From: a virus
Strand: one strand, 5' to 3'
IMG/VR virus record: IMGVR_UViG_3300015265_000016
Span: 1 to 25,534 of that record
Length of the DNA stretch: 25,534 nt
Shown here: piece after piece, positions 16,371-22,448 of the stretch
Layout of the letters: every line of letters begins with the position of its first letter
Numbering within the stretch: position 1 is the first letter of the stretch
Made by a program: the position numbers and the translations under genes
Notes under the pieces: model-generated
Seen by the model: the letters and a program-made list of their open reading frames with translations, nothing else
The model's database searches: none
What the model was told of the DNA's origin: nothing

Positions 16371-16525
16371 TGTGTAAATCCTTGGATGAGTGAAAAGCGG
16401 CCAGAGGGTGGCCTTGGAGGGTTCACTTCAGAGGACATGCAGGCGTCGGACGTGTGCGAGGTTGTCTCCCCTCAGGGAGGCCAAGTGTTCCGTGCTGATG
16501 TACTTGAGGGATGGGTGGTTACTGC
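16371..16525 (-). promoter_or_regulatory. Capsid gene leader: 155-base non-coding gap with two short hairpins
   Basis: This is the largest gap in the head region. On the minus strand CTCCC-TGAG-GGGAG (16466-16479) forms a 5-bp stem, and GGCCA-CCCTC-TGGCC (16399-16413) forms another, followed by GC and TTTT (16393-16396). The second looks like a weak terminator or an mRNA stabilising/processing hairpin about 28 bases before the capsid ATG. T7 has a strong late promoter and an RNase III site at this position. I could not find a T7-type promoter consensus, so the promoter role is inferred from position. Confidence 0.45.
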
Positions 16526-16774
16526 TTATGCGTCAGTTCGGGTTACCGGCTGAGCGGGGTAGAGCTCCACAAGGGTGTTCGTAGCGTCGCGCCACAAGAT
16601 ACCCATGCGGATTGCTTCGTGAATCGGAATGAGCTCGTTACCGTACTTGATGACCGTGCCATGATCCAGTGCAGGATTCGCCATGTCCATCTTGTTGGTC
16701 CCGAGGGGCCGCGCGGTGGCCAGCAGTGTCCCGCTGGTGTTCACCGTCGCGCCCTTCATGTGAAGGAAGCCCAT
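16526..16774 (-). CDS. Small protein between scaffold and capsid, function unknown
   Basis: The 82-residue product is not recognised. It has a polar, Thr/Asn-rich N-terminal half (GATVNTSGTLL, TARPLGTNKMDM) and a mixed second half (VIKYGNELIPIHEAIRMGIL, NTLVELYP). It has no signal peptide, membrane segment or Cys motif. The ATG lies three bases after the scaffold stop; a second in-frame ATG at 16759 (MKGATV) is also possible, and neither has a good Shine-Dalgarno. The tight fit between scaffold and capsid, and codon use like that of its neighbours, support a real gene, perhaps a minor head or decoration protein. T7 has no gene here. Confidence 0.7.
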   Translation of the reverse strand: MGFLHMKGATVNTSGTLLATARPLGTNKMDMANPALDHGTVIKYGNELIPIHEAIRMGILWRDATNTLVELYPAQPVTRTDA

Positions 16775-16777
16775 CGC

Positions 16778-17617
16778 TTAGAAGGCCGTGGTGGCCGCAA
16801 GCTTGGCCTCAACCTTGGCCCGGAAAGCCGGGTCCTTGGCGTAGCGCGGGTCCTTCATGTCGCTGGTCATCTCAGCTCGCGATGCGTAGCCCGGAGCGCC
16901 AGCGTTGCCAGGCTTGCCACCCAGCAGGCCCGGTTCGCGGCCATTAGCGGCTTCGTAGCGAGCCCTCAGGCCAGCCACTGCAAGCTGCATCTGTTCCGCC
17001 GTACCGGTCACTGCCGTGTTAAACGCTGCGATTTCCGCAGCGTTGAAGCCAGTCTTGGCCCACTCGGTCATCTTCGCGAACTCATCCTTGCCACCAGCAA
17101 TCTCGTAGCCCTGAGCGTTGCGCTGCTCGCCAAGCGCTGCTTGACCAGCGATGTACGCATCGACCATAGCCTTCGGGATGCCAGCCGTTTCGAGCTTCGC
17201 ATACGACTCGTCAGAGAGCGCGCCAGCATTCTGGAACTCCTGACTGAACGTGTTAATGTCCAGGCCCTTACCAGCAAGCACCTCAGCGGCATCGCCAGCG
17301 GCATCGCCAGCGTTCTCCACCGGCTTGCCATCAGCGCCCACTGCGGGCTTCTCAGCGGCTGCTGAGGCCGGAGCTTGCGACTGTTTCTGCTCCAGCTCCT
17401 TGTAGGACTGAGCCCAAGCGGCCATATCTACCTGGCCAGTCTCTGCATTCCAGAACTTCTCCGGCACGTGCTCAGGGCGCGTTGCCGGTTCCGGAGTGAC
17501 AGCTTGGGGGTTCGCTGCGTCGAACTTTGCGACCATCGCAGCGTCGTATTCAGGCGTGCCCGGTTGCGGGGTGTTGACCGCGTTCGGGTCAGCCGATGCG
17601 TTGGCCTTGTCCGTCAT
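16778..17617 (-). CDS. Scaffolding protein (T7 gp9-like)
   Basis: The 279-residue product is the internal scaffold that guides capsid assembly and then leaves (T7 gp9 is 307 residues). It is acidic and rich in Ala, Glu, Gln and Pro in its first 110 residues (NTPQPGTPEYDAAMVAKFDA, PEHVPEKFWNAETGQVDM), then helical. The C-terminal region is more basic (SRAEMTSDMKDPRYAKD, KDPAFRAKVEAKL), the usual capsid-binding end. The PEKFWNAETGQVD segment is typical of these scaffolds. The ATG overlaps the stop of the 56-residue gene by one base (TGATG), with no strong Shine-Dalgarno. It lies between portal and capsid as in T7. Confidence 0.9.
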   Translation of the reverse strand: MTDKANASADPNAVNTPQPGTPEYDAAMVAKFDAANPQAVTPEPATRPEHVPEKFWNAETGQVDMAAWAQSYKELEQKQSQAPASAAAEKPAVGADGKPVENAGDAAGDAAEVLAGKGLDINTFSQEFQNAGALSDESYAKLETAGIPKAMVDAYIAGQAALGEQRNAQGYEIAGGKDEFAKMTEWAKTGFNAAEIAAFNTAVTGTAEQMQLAVAGLRARYEAANGREPGLLGGKPGNAGAPGYASRAEMTSDMKDPRYAKDPAFRAKVEAKLAATTAF

Positions 17618-17787
17618 CAGAAGTCCATCCGATAGGCTTCGTGCGATTCGATCTGAACCGCACCTTCCGGAATCACGAAGCCGTCAGCGAGCGTCTTTGC
17701 CGGGGTCTTCGCTGCTTGCTTTTTCGATGCTTGAGCTGCTTCGGTCTGTACCGGCTCAGCCGATGCGATGGGGGTTGCGTCTGCCAT
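17617..17787 (-). CDS. Small 56-residue protein between portal and scaffold, function unknown
   Basis: The frame begins at an ATG overlapping the portal stop (TAATG) with AAGGA five bases upstream, and ends with a TGA sharing one base with the scaffold ATG. It fills the portal-scaffold gap exactly, which strongly suggests a real gene. The product begins MADATPIASAEPVQ, has a Lys/Ala/Gln-rich middle (ASKKQAAKTPAKT) and ends EAYRMDF. It looks disordered at the N-terminus, with no known motif. A minor virion or assembly role is possible from position only. Confidence 0.7.
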   Translation of the reverse strand: MADATPIASAEPVQTEAAQASKKQAAKTPAKTLADGFVIPEGAVQIESHEAYRMDF

Positions 17788-19352
17788 TACTGTCCTTGTG
17801 TAGGTGCAGCGGCCTGCTGGCCCTGCATGTTCTGCTTCATGAGACCGCCAAGCTGGTTGACAGCGTTGGGGCCGAGCTGTTGGAGCATGTTTTGCATCTG
17901 CGCTTGCTGCTCTGCCGCTGCAATCTGCTCGTCCGTCTTGATGAGCCCATTCATGTCGATGCCCAGCGAAGCGCCAGTGCGCTTGATGAGGTCACCCATG
18001 TTCACGTATGTGGGGGCTACTTGAGGGCCGAGGGATTCCAGCGAGGTCATGAACTGCTGAAGCTTGGTGAGGTCGTTGCCACGCCCGATGGCCTCAATGC
18101 CAGTCGTGATGGCAGGCTTCACGGTGCCCTGAGGGAGGGCAGGAAGTTTGCCCTGGCGTTCCATCTGGAACATCACGCGCTGCACGAGGGGAAGCTGGAA
18201 CTCCTGGCTCAGGGTCGAGTAGACACCACCCAGAGAGCTCTCCAACTCGTTGGCCATGTAGCGGATTTCCTCCGCAGTGACGCGCTCTCCGTTCCGCTGG
18301 ATAGCGGTGTTCAGGAGGAACGCAAACGAAAGCTCTCCGGTGATCGTGTCACACGTCTGCTTTGCCACTGCGAAGTCAGCCTGCTTCTGCATCTGGAGCA
18401 CGGTAACGTCTTCCGCATTGCCTTCCTTCACCGCTCCGGATTCGCTCTCAGTGAGCACGCGGAGCTTCGTGGTGGAGTTCGGCTTGACCAGGAAGAGGAC
18501 CTTAGCGGCAGCCGCGGAGCCCTGTACGATGGCCTTGCGGAGGGCATTCAGTGACTGGAGGTCACCAAGGTACTCTTCCACAAAACCCCGGCCGTAGTCT
18601 TCGCCGTCCACCGCGATGAACCGCAGAGGAATCCAGGGGGACTTACCGAGCGGGTACGACCCATGAGATGCAGGGAGGTCGATGCCGTTCGCTTCCTGCC
18701 ACACCTTCCAGTTCGTCTCAGTGCGCTTTACGCACGTGTAGACCTCAACGGTGTCGCAGTTATCGTCGTTGCTTTTGTTCGCCATGACAGCGGCCCGGAT
18801 GTCGTCCGGTAGCTCCATGGGCGACACGTTCTCCTTCGTGATGATTTCGAGAACGTTCCCCATCGGGTCCCGCTTGACCACATAGCGGTCCAGACGGAAC
18901 ACCTTCATGCCCCCTTCAGGAGCCAGGAAGAACAGCACGTTGCCAGTCACAAGGAGAAGCTTGAGACCTTCGAACGCCGACGTGCGGAGTCCGCTGGTCT
19001 CGATGTTGGTCATCACCGAGCGCTCCATGCTGCTCAGCGCGTTCTCCACCTGAGCCCGCATCCCTTCACGGCCAGTGAGCTTGACAAGCATCACGTCGTC
19101 AATGACGAGGCGGAAGAAGGGGGAGTTCGGTGGAAGCAGTGCGAGAAGTAGCTTGGCTGCCAGATTGTTCACCCCGCGAGCACCAAGAGACTGGTACGGG
19201 GTTCGGAATCGGGTGGCGCTGGTGGTGCCTTCTGGGGGAAGTAGGGTGGGGATGGTCAGCTTAGCGCAGTCACGCCCGCGTTCTAGGTACGCGTAGCGGT
19301 CACCGCTCAGCTTGTCATACCTGCCCCGGAGACTGCTTTCAGCATCGCTCAT
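17787..19352 (-). CDS. Portal / head-tail connector protein (T7 gp8-like)
   Basis: The 521-residue product forms the dodecameric portal through which DNA enters and leaves the head (T7 gp8 is 536 residues). Clear family matches are CAKLTIPTLLPP, TPYQSLGARGVNNLAAKLLL, FVEEYLGDLQSLNALRKAIV, GERVTAEEIRYMANELESSL and GGVYSTLSQEFQLPLV, each with a close counterpart in T7. The C-terminus is Gln-rich (AAAEQQAQMQNMLQQLG). The ATG overlaps the stop of the upstream gene as ATGA; an AAGG lies directly before it, too close for a normal site, so translation is probably coupled. Confidence 0.95.
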   Translation of the reverse strand: MSDAESSLRGRYDKLSGDRYAYLERGRDCAKLTIPTLLPPEGTTSATRFRTPYQSLGARGVNNLAAKLLLALLPPNSPFFRLVIDDVMLVKLTGREGMRAQVENALSSMERSVMTNIETSGLRTSAFEGLKLLLVTGNVLFFLAPEGGMKVFRLDRYVVKRDPMGNVLEIITKENVSPMELPDDIRAAVMANKSNDDNCDTVEVYTCVKRTETNWKVWQEANGIDLPASHGSYPLGKSPWIPLRFIAVDGEDYGRGFVEEYLGDLQSLNALRKAIVQGSAAAAKVLFLVKPNSTTKLRVLTESESGAVKEGNAEDVTVLQMQKQADFAVAKQTCDTITGELSFAFLLNTAIQRNGERVTAEEIRYMANELESSLGGVYSTLSQEFQLPLVQRVMFQMERQGKLPALPQGTVKPAITTGIEAIGRGNDLTKLQQFMTSLESLGPQVAPTYVNMGDLIKRTGASLGIDMNGLIKTDEQIAAAEQQAQMQNMLQQLGPNAVNQLGGLMKQNMQGQQAAAPTQGQ

Positions 19353-19561
19353 CCTTGCGGGATGGTGAGGCCGTTGGCTGCTGTTGCTGCCGTGGTGGGA
19401 TTGGTCAGGTCGATGCGCAGCGCATTACGCCCAGCCGATGTAGCCCGTTGACCGCCTACCGTGTTTGCGTTCGGGGTGTTGTCGGGATTGGCCATCGGAT
19501 TGGGTGCCTGCTGCGGAGCGACCGGCTGCTGCTTGGGAGCGTTCGGCGCGGACATGCACAT
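19349..19561 (-). CDS. Small virion/tail assembly protein, T7 gp6.7/gp7.3-like
   Basis: The 70-residue product begins MCMSAP and is rich in Pro, Gln, Asn and Ala (APKQQPVAPQQAPNPMANPD), so mostly disordered. It ends with a GRNALRIDL segment and a short Gly/Pro tail. T7 gp6.7 also begins with Met-Cys, and both gp6.7 and gp7.3 carry a GRKxL-type segment near the C-terminus; both are virion proteins encoded just before the portal. The similarity is short, so I rate the identity as moderate. I prefer the first ATG (19559-19561), which has GAGG nine bases upstream, over the second two codons later. The stop overlaps the portal ATG. Confidence 0.6.
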   Translation of the reverse strand: MCMSAPNAPKQQPVAPQQAPNPMANPDNTPNANTVGGQRATSAGRNALRIDLTNPTTAATAANGLTIPQG

Positions 19562-19572
19562 GGGGAGGAACC

Positions 19573-19764
19573 TCAGGAGGGGTCGTTAGCCTCTGCATAC
19601 TTCGCGTGCAGGACTTCGACTAAGCGGCGCTCTCCGACCTTAATCCAGAGTTCTTGAGGGGAATCTTTAGGGTCGGGGAGGCGAAGGGGATACAGCTCAT
19701 CGAGTGCCTTCAGGAGGTCTGAAGTGATGAGGCTGCCAATGCGGGATGAGAGGGAATCAGACAT
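19573..19764 (-). CDS. Small conserved-type phage protein, function unknown
   Basis: The 63-residue product opens the head operon. It looks helical and soluble: SSRIGSLITSDLLKALDELY at the start, then a PLRLPDPKDSPQELW stretch and a basic/hydrophobic helix VGERRLVEVLHAKYAEA. I have an impression of similar short proteins before the portal cluster in other T7-like phages, but cannot name a function. The ATG is at 19762-19764 and the only purine-rich sequence before it is AGGG three bases away, so initiation may be weak. An 11-base gap leads to the next gene. The C-terminal half could bind the connector or DNA, but nothing in the sequence shows it. Confidence 0.72.
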   Translation of the reverse strand: MSDSLSSRIGSLITSDLLKALDELYPLRLPDPKDSPQELWIKVGERRLVEVLHAKYAEANDPS

Positions 19765-19874
19765 ACGCCCTATAAAGCATCAGTTAATCTGCAAAATTGG
19801 CGTAGAGCGAGAGTCGGGGTTTAGGATGACTAACCCGCTGAAACCCAGTGATTCCGGGCGTCAGCGGGTACTGC
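19765..19874 (-). promoter_or_regulatory. Gap between replication and head blocks, with a 9-bp hairpin
   Basis: On the minus strand ACCCGCTGA (19861-19869) pairs perfectly with TCAGCGGGT (19833-19841) about the 19-base spacer at 19842-19860, starting six bases after the DUF3310 stop. CCC/GGG (44-46 with 56-58 of 198xx) could extend it inside the loop. No T-tract follows, so it is not a standard terminator; it could be a processing or 3'-protecting hairpin. A TTTATAGGG lies just before the next ATG. As the only sizeable gap between middle and late genes, it is a likely place for a late promoter, but I recognise none. Confidence 0.45.
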
Positions 19875-20279
19875 TCAGTCTTCCAGCAGTCCGTCGATGA
19901 TGAACTGCTTGTACATCTCCAGCGAATGGATGGCCTTGTCCAGGTCCTCCAGCCGCTTGGCCTTGTCGCCCTTCTTGCGGGTGATGTACTTGATGGCCGT
20001 GTGCTGACATGCGTTCAGCCCGTTGGCCACCGAGTACTCCATTGGTTGAATCTTCAGGCCCGTGTAGTGGGAGCCGCCGACTTGACGATGGAGGGCCCCG
20101 ACTTCATCCACGATGGCTGTCTTGGGATTGCTTCCGGTGAGCCTTTCGAGGTTGATCGGCTTCCACTCGGGAAGCACGGAACCGCCGCGCGTCTCCGAGC
20201 TCATGCACGGCCAGCAGTCTTCATGAATCTCACCCTGGCGATGCTTCGCGCACGTATTGCAGTCTCGTTCTTGGCTCAA
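19875..20279 (-). CDS. DUF3310 protein with N-terminal Cys4 zinc-binding motif (T7 gp1.7-related domain)
   Basis: The 134-residue product has two parts. Residues 7-25 hold C7-x2-C10 and C22-x2-C25 with H13 and H19 between, a likely zinc site. Residues about 66-130 match DUF3310: VGGSHYTGLKIQPMEY, then LNACQHTAIKYITR and AKRLEDLDKAIHSLEMYKQ. DUF3310 occurs in T7 gp1.7, a nucleotide kinase acting on dGMP and dTMP; whether this shorter protein has that activity is unknown. The start is a TTG overlapping the upstream stop as TTGA (20276-20279), with AAGGA six bases upstream. A longer frame from 20324 begins inside the preceding gene and is not preferred. Confidence 0.85.
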   Translation of the reverse strand: MSQERDCNTCAKHRQGEIHEDCWPCMSSETRGGSVLPEWKPINLERLTGSNPKTAIVDEVGALHRQVGGSHYTGLKIQPMEYSVANGLNACQHTAIKYITRKKGDKAKRLEDLDKAIHSLEMYKQFIIDGLLED

Positions 20280-20434
20280 GCTTGGTCCTTGTAGTCGTTG
20301 CAGAGGGCGGGAGTGGTGAACCACTGAATCACTTCACGTTCCTGGACCAAGCATCGGACGGCCCCATTGCTGAGGTCAATCTTCCCGTGCTTGCAGTCCA
20401 GGCAGGTCCTACCGGTATTTACTGCGGGTTCCAA
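20276..20434 (-). CDS. 52-residue Cys-rich, probably zinc-binding protein starting at TTG
   Basis: A short frame lies between the exonuclease and the DUF3310 gene. It starts at a TTG (20432-20434) with AGGAAG seven bases upstream, overlaps the exonuclease 3' end by 16 bases, and its stop overlaps the TTG of the next gene. The product has C11-x2-C14 (CLDCKHG), C28 and C45 (ALCNDY), a four-Cys set that could hold zinc, plus an Arg/Glu/Val stretch LVQEREVIQWF. The layout is similar to the Cys motif that opens the next protein, and the two may bind together or be relatives. With no ATG and under 60 residues, it would be missed by simple searches. Confidence 0.72.
   Translation of the reverse strand: MEPAVNTGRTCLDCKHGKIDLSNGAVRCLVQEREVIQWFTTPALCNDYKDQA
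20286..20290 (-). promoter_or_regulatory. Ribosome binding site for the TTG start of the DUF3310 gene
   Basis: AAGGA on the minus strand lies six bases before the TTG at 20277-20279, inside the end of the Cys-rich gene. It supports the TTG over any upstream in-frame start. Confidence 0.65.
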
Positions 20435-21180
20435 AGAATCACTTCCTGTTTCTTGAAGTCGTAATCCGTAGCGCGGCAGATGCGCGCCACACGTGCCTGG
20501 AGAAGGGCATCCTCTTCAGTCAGCCCCTTGCGCACATAGGCGGACCTTACGGCCTCCCACTTGCCCTCTTGGAGGATGGCCTGAGCCTTCACCGGACCAA
20601 TCCCAGGGCAGCCCCTGTAGCCGTCCGTGGTGTCCCCAATGAGGGTCTGGTAGAGATGGAAGTAGTCCGCCTGTTCCTCAGCGATGAGGCGCGGCTTTGT
20701 GTCCTTAGCGGGATTCCAGAGCCAGCCGGGAATGGTCTGGAGGTCCTTGTCTTCGGATACGATGATGCGTTTTCCGGGGACGAGCTTGGGGTGCGTGGAG
20801 AGGATGCCCATGATGTCATCAGCTTCCATAGTGGGCTTTCGGTAGCTGCGGTAGTGCTCCGCAAGGTAGTCCTTGCAGGCACTGAGGTAGACCGGGCGCT
20901 TCGAGTAGTCGCGGTTCGCCTTGTATTCCGGATAGATGCCGATGCGCCAGCCTTCTTCAGTGGGGCACGAGAGGCAGATGATTAGGTCGTCTGCCTTCGT
21001 CTTTGTCAGGTACTCCTGCATCAGCTCATCGAGCCGTGGAGCTACCTCTTCCCACTCATCTACCTGGGTGCATTCGGTTACCTCCCCGGTATCGTCGTCT
21101 TCGAACTTGAAGGTGCGCTGAGCCGTGGAGGCAATCTTGAATGCAACGATGTCCGCGTCAATGAGAAGCGTGGTGGTCAA
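20419..21180 (-). CDS. 5'-3' exonuclease (T7 gp6-like, flap endonuclease family)
   Basis: The product, 253 residues from the TTG, removes RNA primers and degrades host DNA in the T7 system (gp6 is 300 residues). Motifs in order: LLIDAD near the N-terminus (first metal-binding Asp), YPEYKANRDYSKRPV (the YKANR signature), TMEADDIMG and IVSEDKDLQTIPG (acidic metal sites), then GDTTDGYRGCPGIGPVKAQA, the helix-3-turn-helix for DNA binding. The end, YDFKKQEVILWNP, matches the T7 YNFIDKEIYLWRP. The start is uncertain: a TTG at 21178-21180 overlaps the upstream stop as TTGA with GGAAGG about ten bases away, while an in-frame GTG at 21198 adds six residues. Confidence 0.92.
   Translation of the reverse strand: MTTTLLIDADIVAFKIASTAQRTFKFEDDDTGEVTECTQVDEWEEVAPRLDELMQEYLTKTKADDLIICLSCPTEEGWRIGIYPEYKANRDYSKRPVYLSACKDYLAEHYRSYRKPTMEADDIMGILSTHPKLVPGKRIIVSEDKDLQTIPGWLWNPAKDTKPRLIAEEQADYFHLYQTLIGDTTDGYRGCPGIGPVKAQAILQEGKWEAVRSAYVRKGLTEEDALLQARVARICRATDYDFKKQEVILWNPQ
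20442..20447 (-). promoter_or_regulatory. Ribosome binding site for the TTG start of the 52-residue Cys-rich gene
   Basis: AGGAAG on the minus strand sits seven bases before TTG (20432-20434), within the last codons of the exonuclease gene. It is the main evidence for that start. Confidence 0.6.
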
Positions 21181-21446
21181 CCGGTCACCGCCTTCCACTG
21201 AGTGACTGTCACCTGGACCGGCTCCACCTCGTTGGCTTCCGTATCGCCATACTCGCAGTCGCTCCAGTAGCTTCCCGAACGGTTCTGATGGACGGCGTAG
21301 AACTTGCCCGTGAGGGTGTCCTTCAGGATGTCCGTGCGGAGCTCGTACTTGCCGTCACTTTCCCAAGCGCCACGCTCCACTTCTTCCAGCCGCTCGTCTT
21401 CGTCATCAAACAGGCGGATGACGTCAGCGATGGTGAGGGCGCTCAT
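21177..21446 (-). CDS. Small acidic hypothetical protein upstream of the exonuclease
   Basis: The 89-residue product is acidic in its N-terminal half (LFDDEDERLEEVERGAWESD) and has a beta-like central part (GKYELRTDILKD, FYAVHQNRSGSYWSDCEYGD), then EVEPVQVTVTQW at the end. The YWSDxEYGD stretch looks like conserved phage hypothetical proteins encoded near gene 6 in T7-like genomes, but I know no function. The ATG overlaps the nucleotidyltransferase stop as ATGA, with GGAGG seven bases upstream. The stop overlaps the TTG of the exonuclease. Confidence 0.82.
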   Translation of the reverse strand: MSALTIADVIRLFDDEDERLEEVERGAWESDGKYELRTDILKDTLTGKFYAVHQNRSGSYWSDCEYGDTEANEVEPVQVTVTQWKAVTG

Positions 21447-22036
21447 GCGAACACCTCCGTGTACTCCCGGAAGCGGAACGGCACGTACAGGCTGAACTCC
21501 GGGAAGCGTTCCTTGAAGCGCTCCCAGCGGCGCATCGAGCGGTCGAACTGGTGCTGGTCTTCGCAGTGTGTGAGGGTGAAGGAATTGTCCGCCACATCCC
21601 CGATGAACGCACCAGTAAACCCGAAGTCCAGGTCCCCGCCTCCTTCATACCAGCACTGGCAGATGCCGAAGTCGTGATGCTTCACGCGGTCCAGCGGGTC
21701 CATGCCGGGAGCCAGCACGATGACCTGAACCGGCGGTAGGTGGATAGCCCCCATATCAAACGGGTCCACCGATTTGCGAACTTCGTACACGTGCGAGACT
21801 TCGCTCTGACCAGCCTCACCGATGTACTCAGCGGCCAAGCTGGGGTTCACGTGCAGGGCCCCGAACGCAGCTTGGAGCTTGCTGACCAGGTTCGGCTCAT
21901 GAGCAACGAACACGTCGATGTCTTTCACCGGCTTGCCCAGGATGTGGTCCCGGACTGCGCCGCCTGCGATGAGGCCTTTCACGCCTACTTCCTGGAGTTG
22001 CGCCAGGATGCTGTCAAACTGCTCGATGAGATTCAC
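21443..22036 (-). CDS. Nucleotidyltransferase-fold protein
   Basis: From the GTG start the product is 197 residues. Residues 21-45 carry the polymerase-beta-like nucleotidyltransferase signature: GLIAGGAVRD, then PVKDIDVFVAH, with GG at 25-26 and the metal-binding pair D39 and D41. This is like the head domain of class II tRNA CCA-adding enzymes, but the long RNA-binding body is missing. The rest has VIVLAPGMDPLDRVKHHDFG and a Phe/Tyr-rich region near the C-terminus. The target is unknown: RNA ends, nucleotides or a host protein are all possible. The frame is open upstream to 22279, but that part has low-complexity shadow composition. The GTG overlaps the previous stop as GTGA and has GAGGAAAG seven bases upstream. 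Confidence 0.82.
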   Translation of the reverse strand: MNLIEQFDSILAQLQEVGVKGLIAGGAVRDHILGKPVKDIDVFVAHEPNLVSKLQAAFGALHVNPSLAAEYIGEAGQSEVSHVYEVRKSVDPFDMGAIHLPPVQVIVLAPGMDPLDRVKHHDFGICQCWYEGGGDLDFGFTGAFIGDVADNSFTLTHCEDQHQFDRSMRRWERFKERFPEFSLYVPFRFREYTEVFA

Positions 22037-22224
22037 TGTCGTGCTTTCCTCATGACTGATTGTGTGGTTCCCCATGCGGCCAGCGCAGTGCGCGCTAAGG
22101 CGCACCGTTGGCTGATCGTCAGGGGGTTTCCGTTGAGTTCCGTAGCGATGCCCGCGATGGTGAGCTGGCGATGCGCTTCCAGGAGTTCGGCCGTGTGGAA
22201 GGCCATAAGCTGGTCGTGGGTCAT
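22033..22224 (-). CDS. Small hypothetical protein
   Basis: The product is 63 residues from the ATG at 22222-22224 (ATGA overlap with the previous stop) or 65 from the ATG at 22230. I prefer the four-base overlap because it is the rule in this block. The sequence is helical and Ala/Leu/Thr-rich (QLMAFHTAELLEAHRQLTIA, ALARTALAAWGTT) with a basic end (MRKARQ). I do not recognise a domain. No clear Shine-Dalgarno is visible, so reinitiation is likely. Its stop overlaps the GTG of the nucleotidyltransferase. Confidence 0.65.
   Translation of the reverse strand: MTHDQLMAFHTAELLEAHRQLTIAGIATELNGNPLTISQRCALARTALAAWGTTQSVMRKARQ
22044..22051 (-). promoter_or_regulatory. Ribosome binding site deciding the GTG start of the nucleotidyltransferase
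   Basis: GAGGAAAG on the minus strand lies seven bases before GTG (22034-22036). This rejects the longer open frame that reaches 22279 and the in-frame ATG at 22075. Confidence 0.7.
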
Positions 22225-22448
22225 CGACATGCGCGGTAGTCCCAGGTGTCGTGGCAGTCGTACCGCCAGCTCCAGTCACTGCCTTTGCGCTCTACAACCT
22301 CAAGCCAGCGGCAGTCACCCTTGCCGACCCGAACTGGAAACCATGCGAACCACTTGTGCCACTCTTCGAGTCGGTATCGCTGTTCCCTCTGTCGCCGCTC
22401 ACGGGCGCGCTGCTTCTCTTCACGGGTAGGTCCGCAATTGAGCTTCAC
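22221..22448 (-). CDS. Small Trp/Arg-rich phage protein, function unknown
   Basis: The 75-residue product starts MKLNCGPTREEK, has a strongly basic helical stretch (RARERRQREQRYRLEEW), then HKWFAWFPVRVG, GDCRWLEVVERK and a Trp-rich end. The WFAWxPVRVGxxDCRWLE pattern resembles small conserved proteins I associate with various phages and prophages, none with a function I know. The start is a GTG that overlaps the Rz1 stop as GTGA, with AGGAGG seven bases upstream, so it is well supported. Its stop overlaps the start of the next gene. Confidence 0.82.
   Translation of the reverse strand: MKLNCGPTREEKQRARERRQREQRYRLEEWHKWFAWFPVRVGKGDCRWLEVVERKGSDWSWRYDCHDTWDYRACR

Noticed and set aside
16440-16460. 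Possible shared promoter word (ACC, CACACG and TCC) in the gaps at 661-760, 16371-16525 and 19765-19874
   Set aside because: The alignment needs gaps and matches at too few positions to call a consensus by eye.
15477-17365. Overlapping plus-strand frames opposite capsid and scaffold (15477-16553, 16511-17365)
   Set aside because: They span several minus-strand genes and a non-coding gap, with Arg/Val/Leu-rich shadow composition.
19762-19840. T7-like promoter candidates: TTTATAGGG before 19764 and CCGACTCTCGCTCTACG near 19800-19818
   Set aside because: They share short words with the T7 consensus but not the full 23-base pattern, and I could not find a matching second copy in the capsid leader or in the terminase gap.
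22037-22279. N-terminal extension of the nucleotidyltransferase frame up to 22279
   Set aside because: The extension is Gly/Thr/Pro/His-rich, overlaps two other genes and lacks a ribosome site, while the GTG at 22034-22036 has GAGGAAAG at good spacing.
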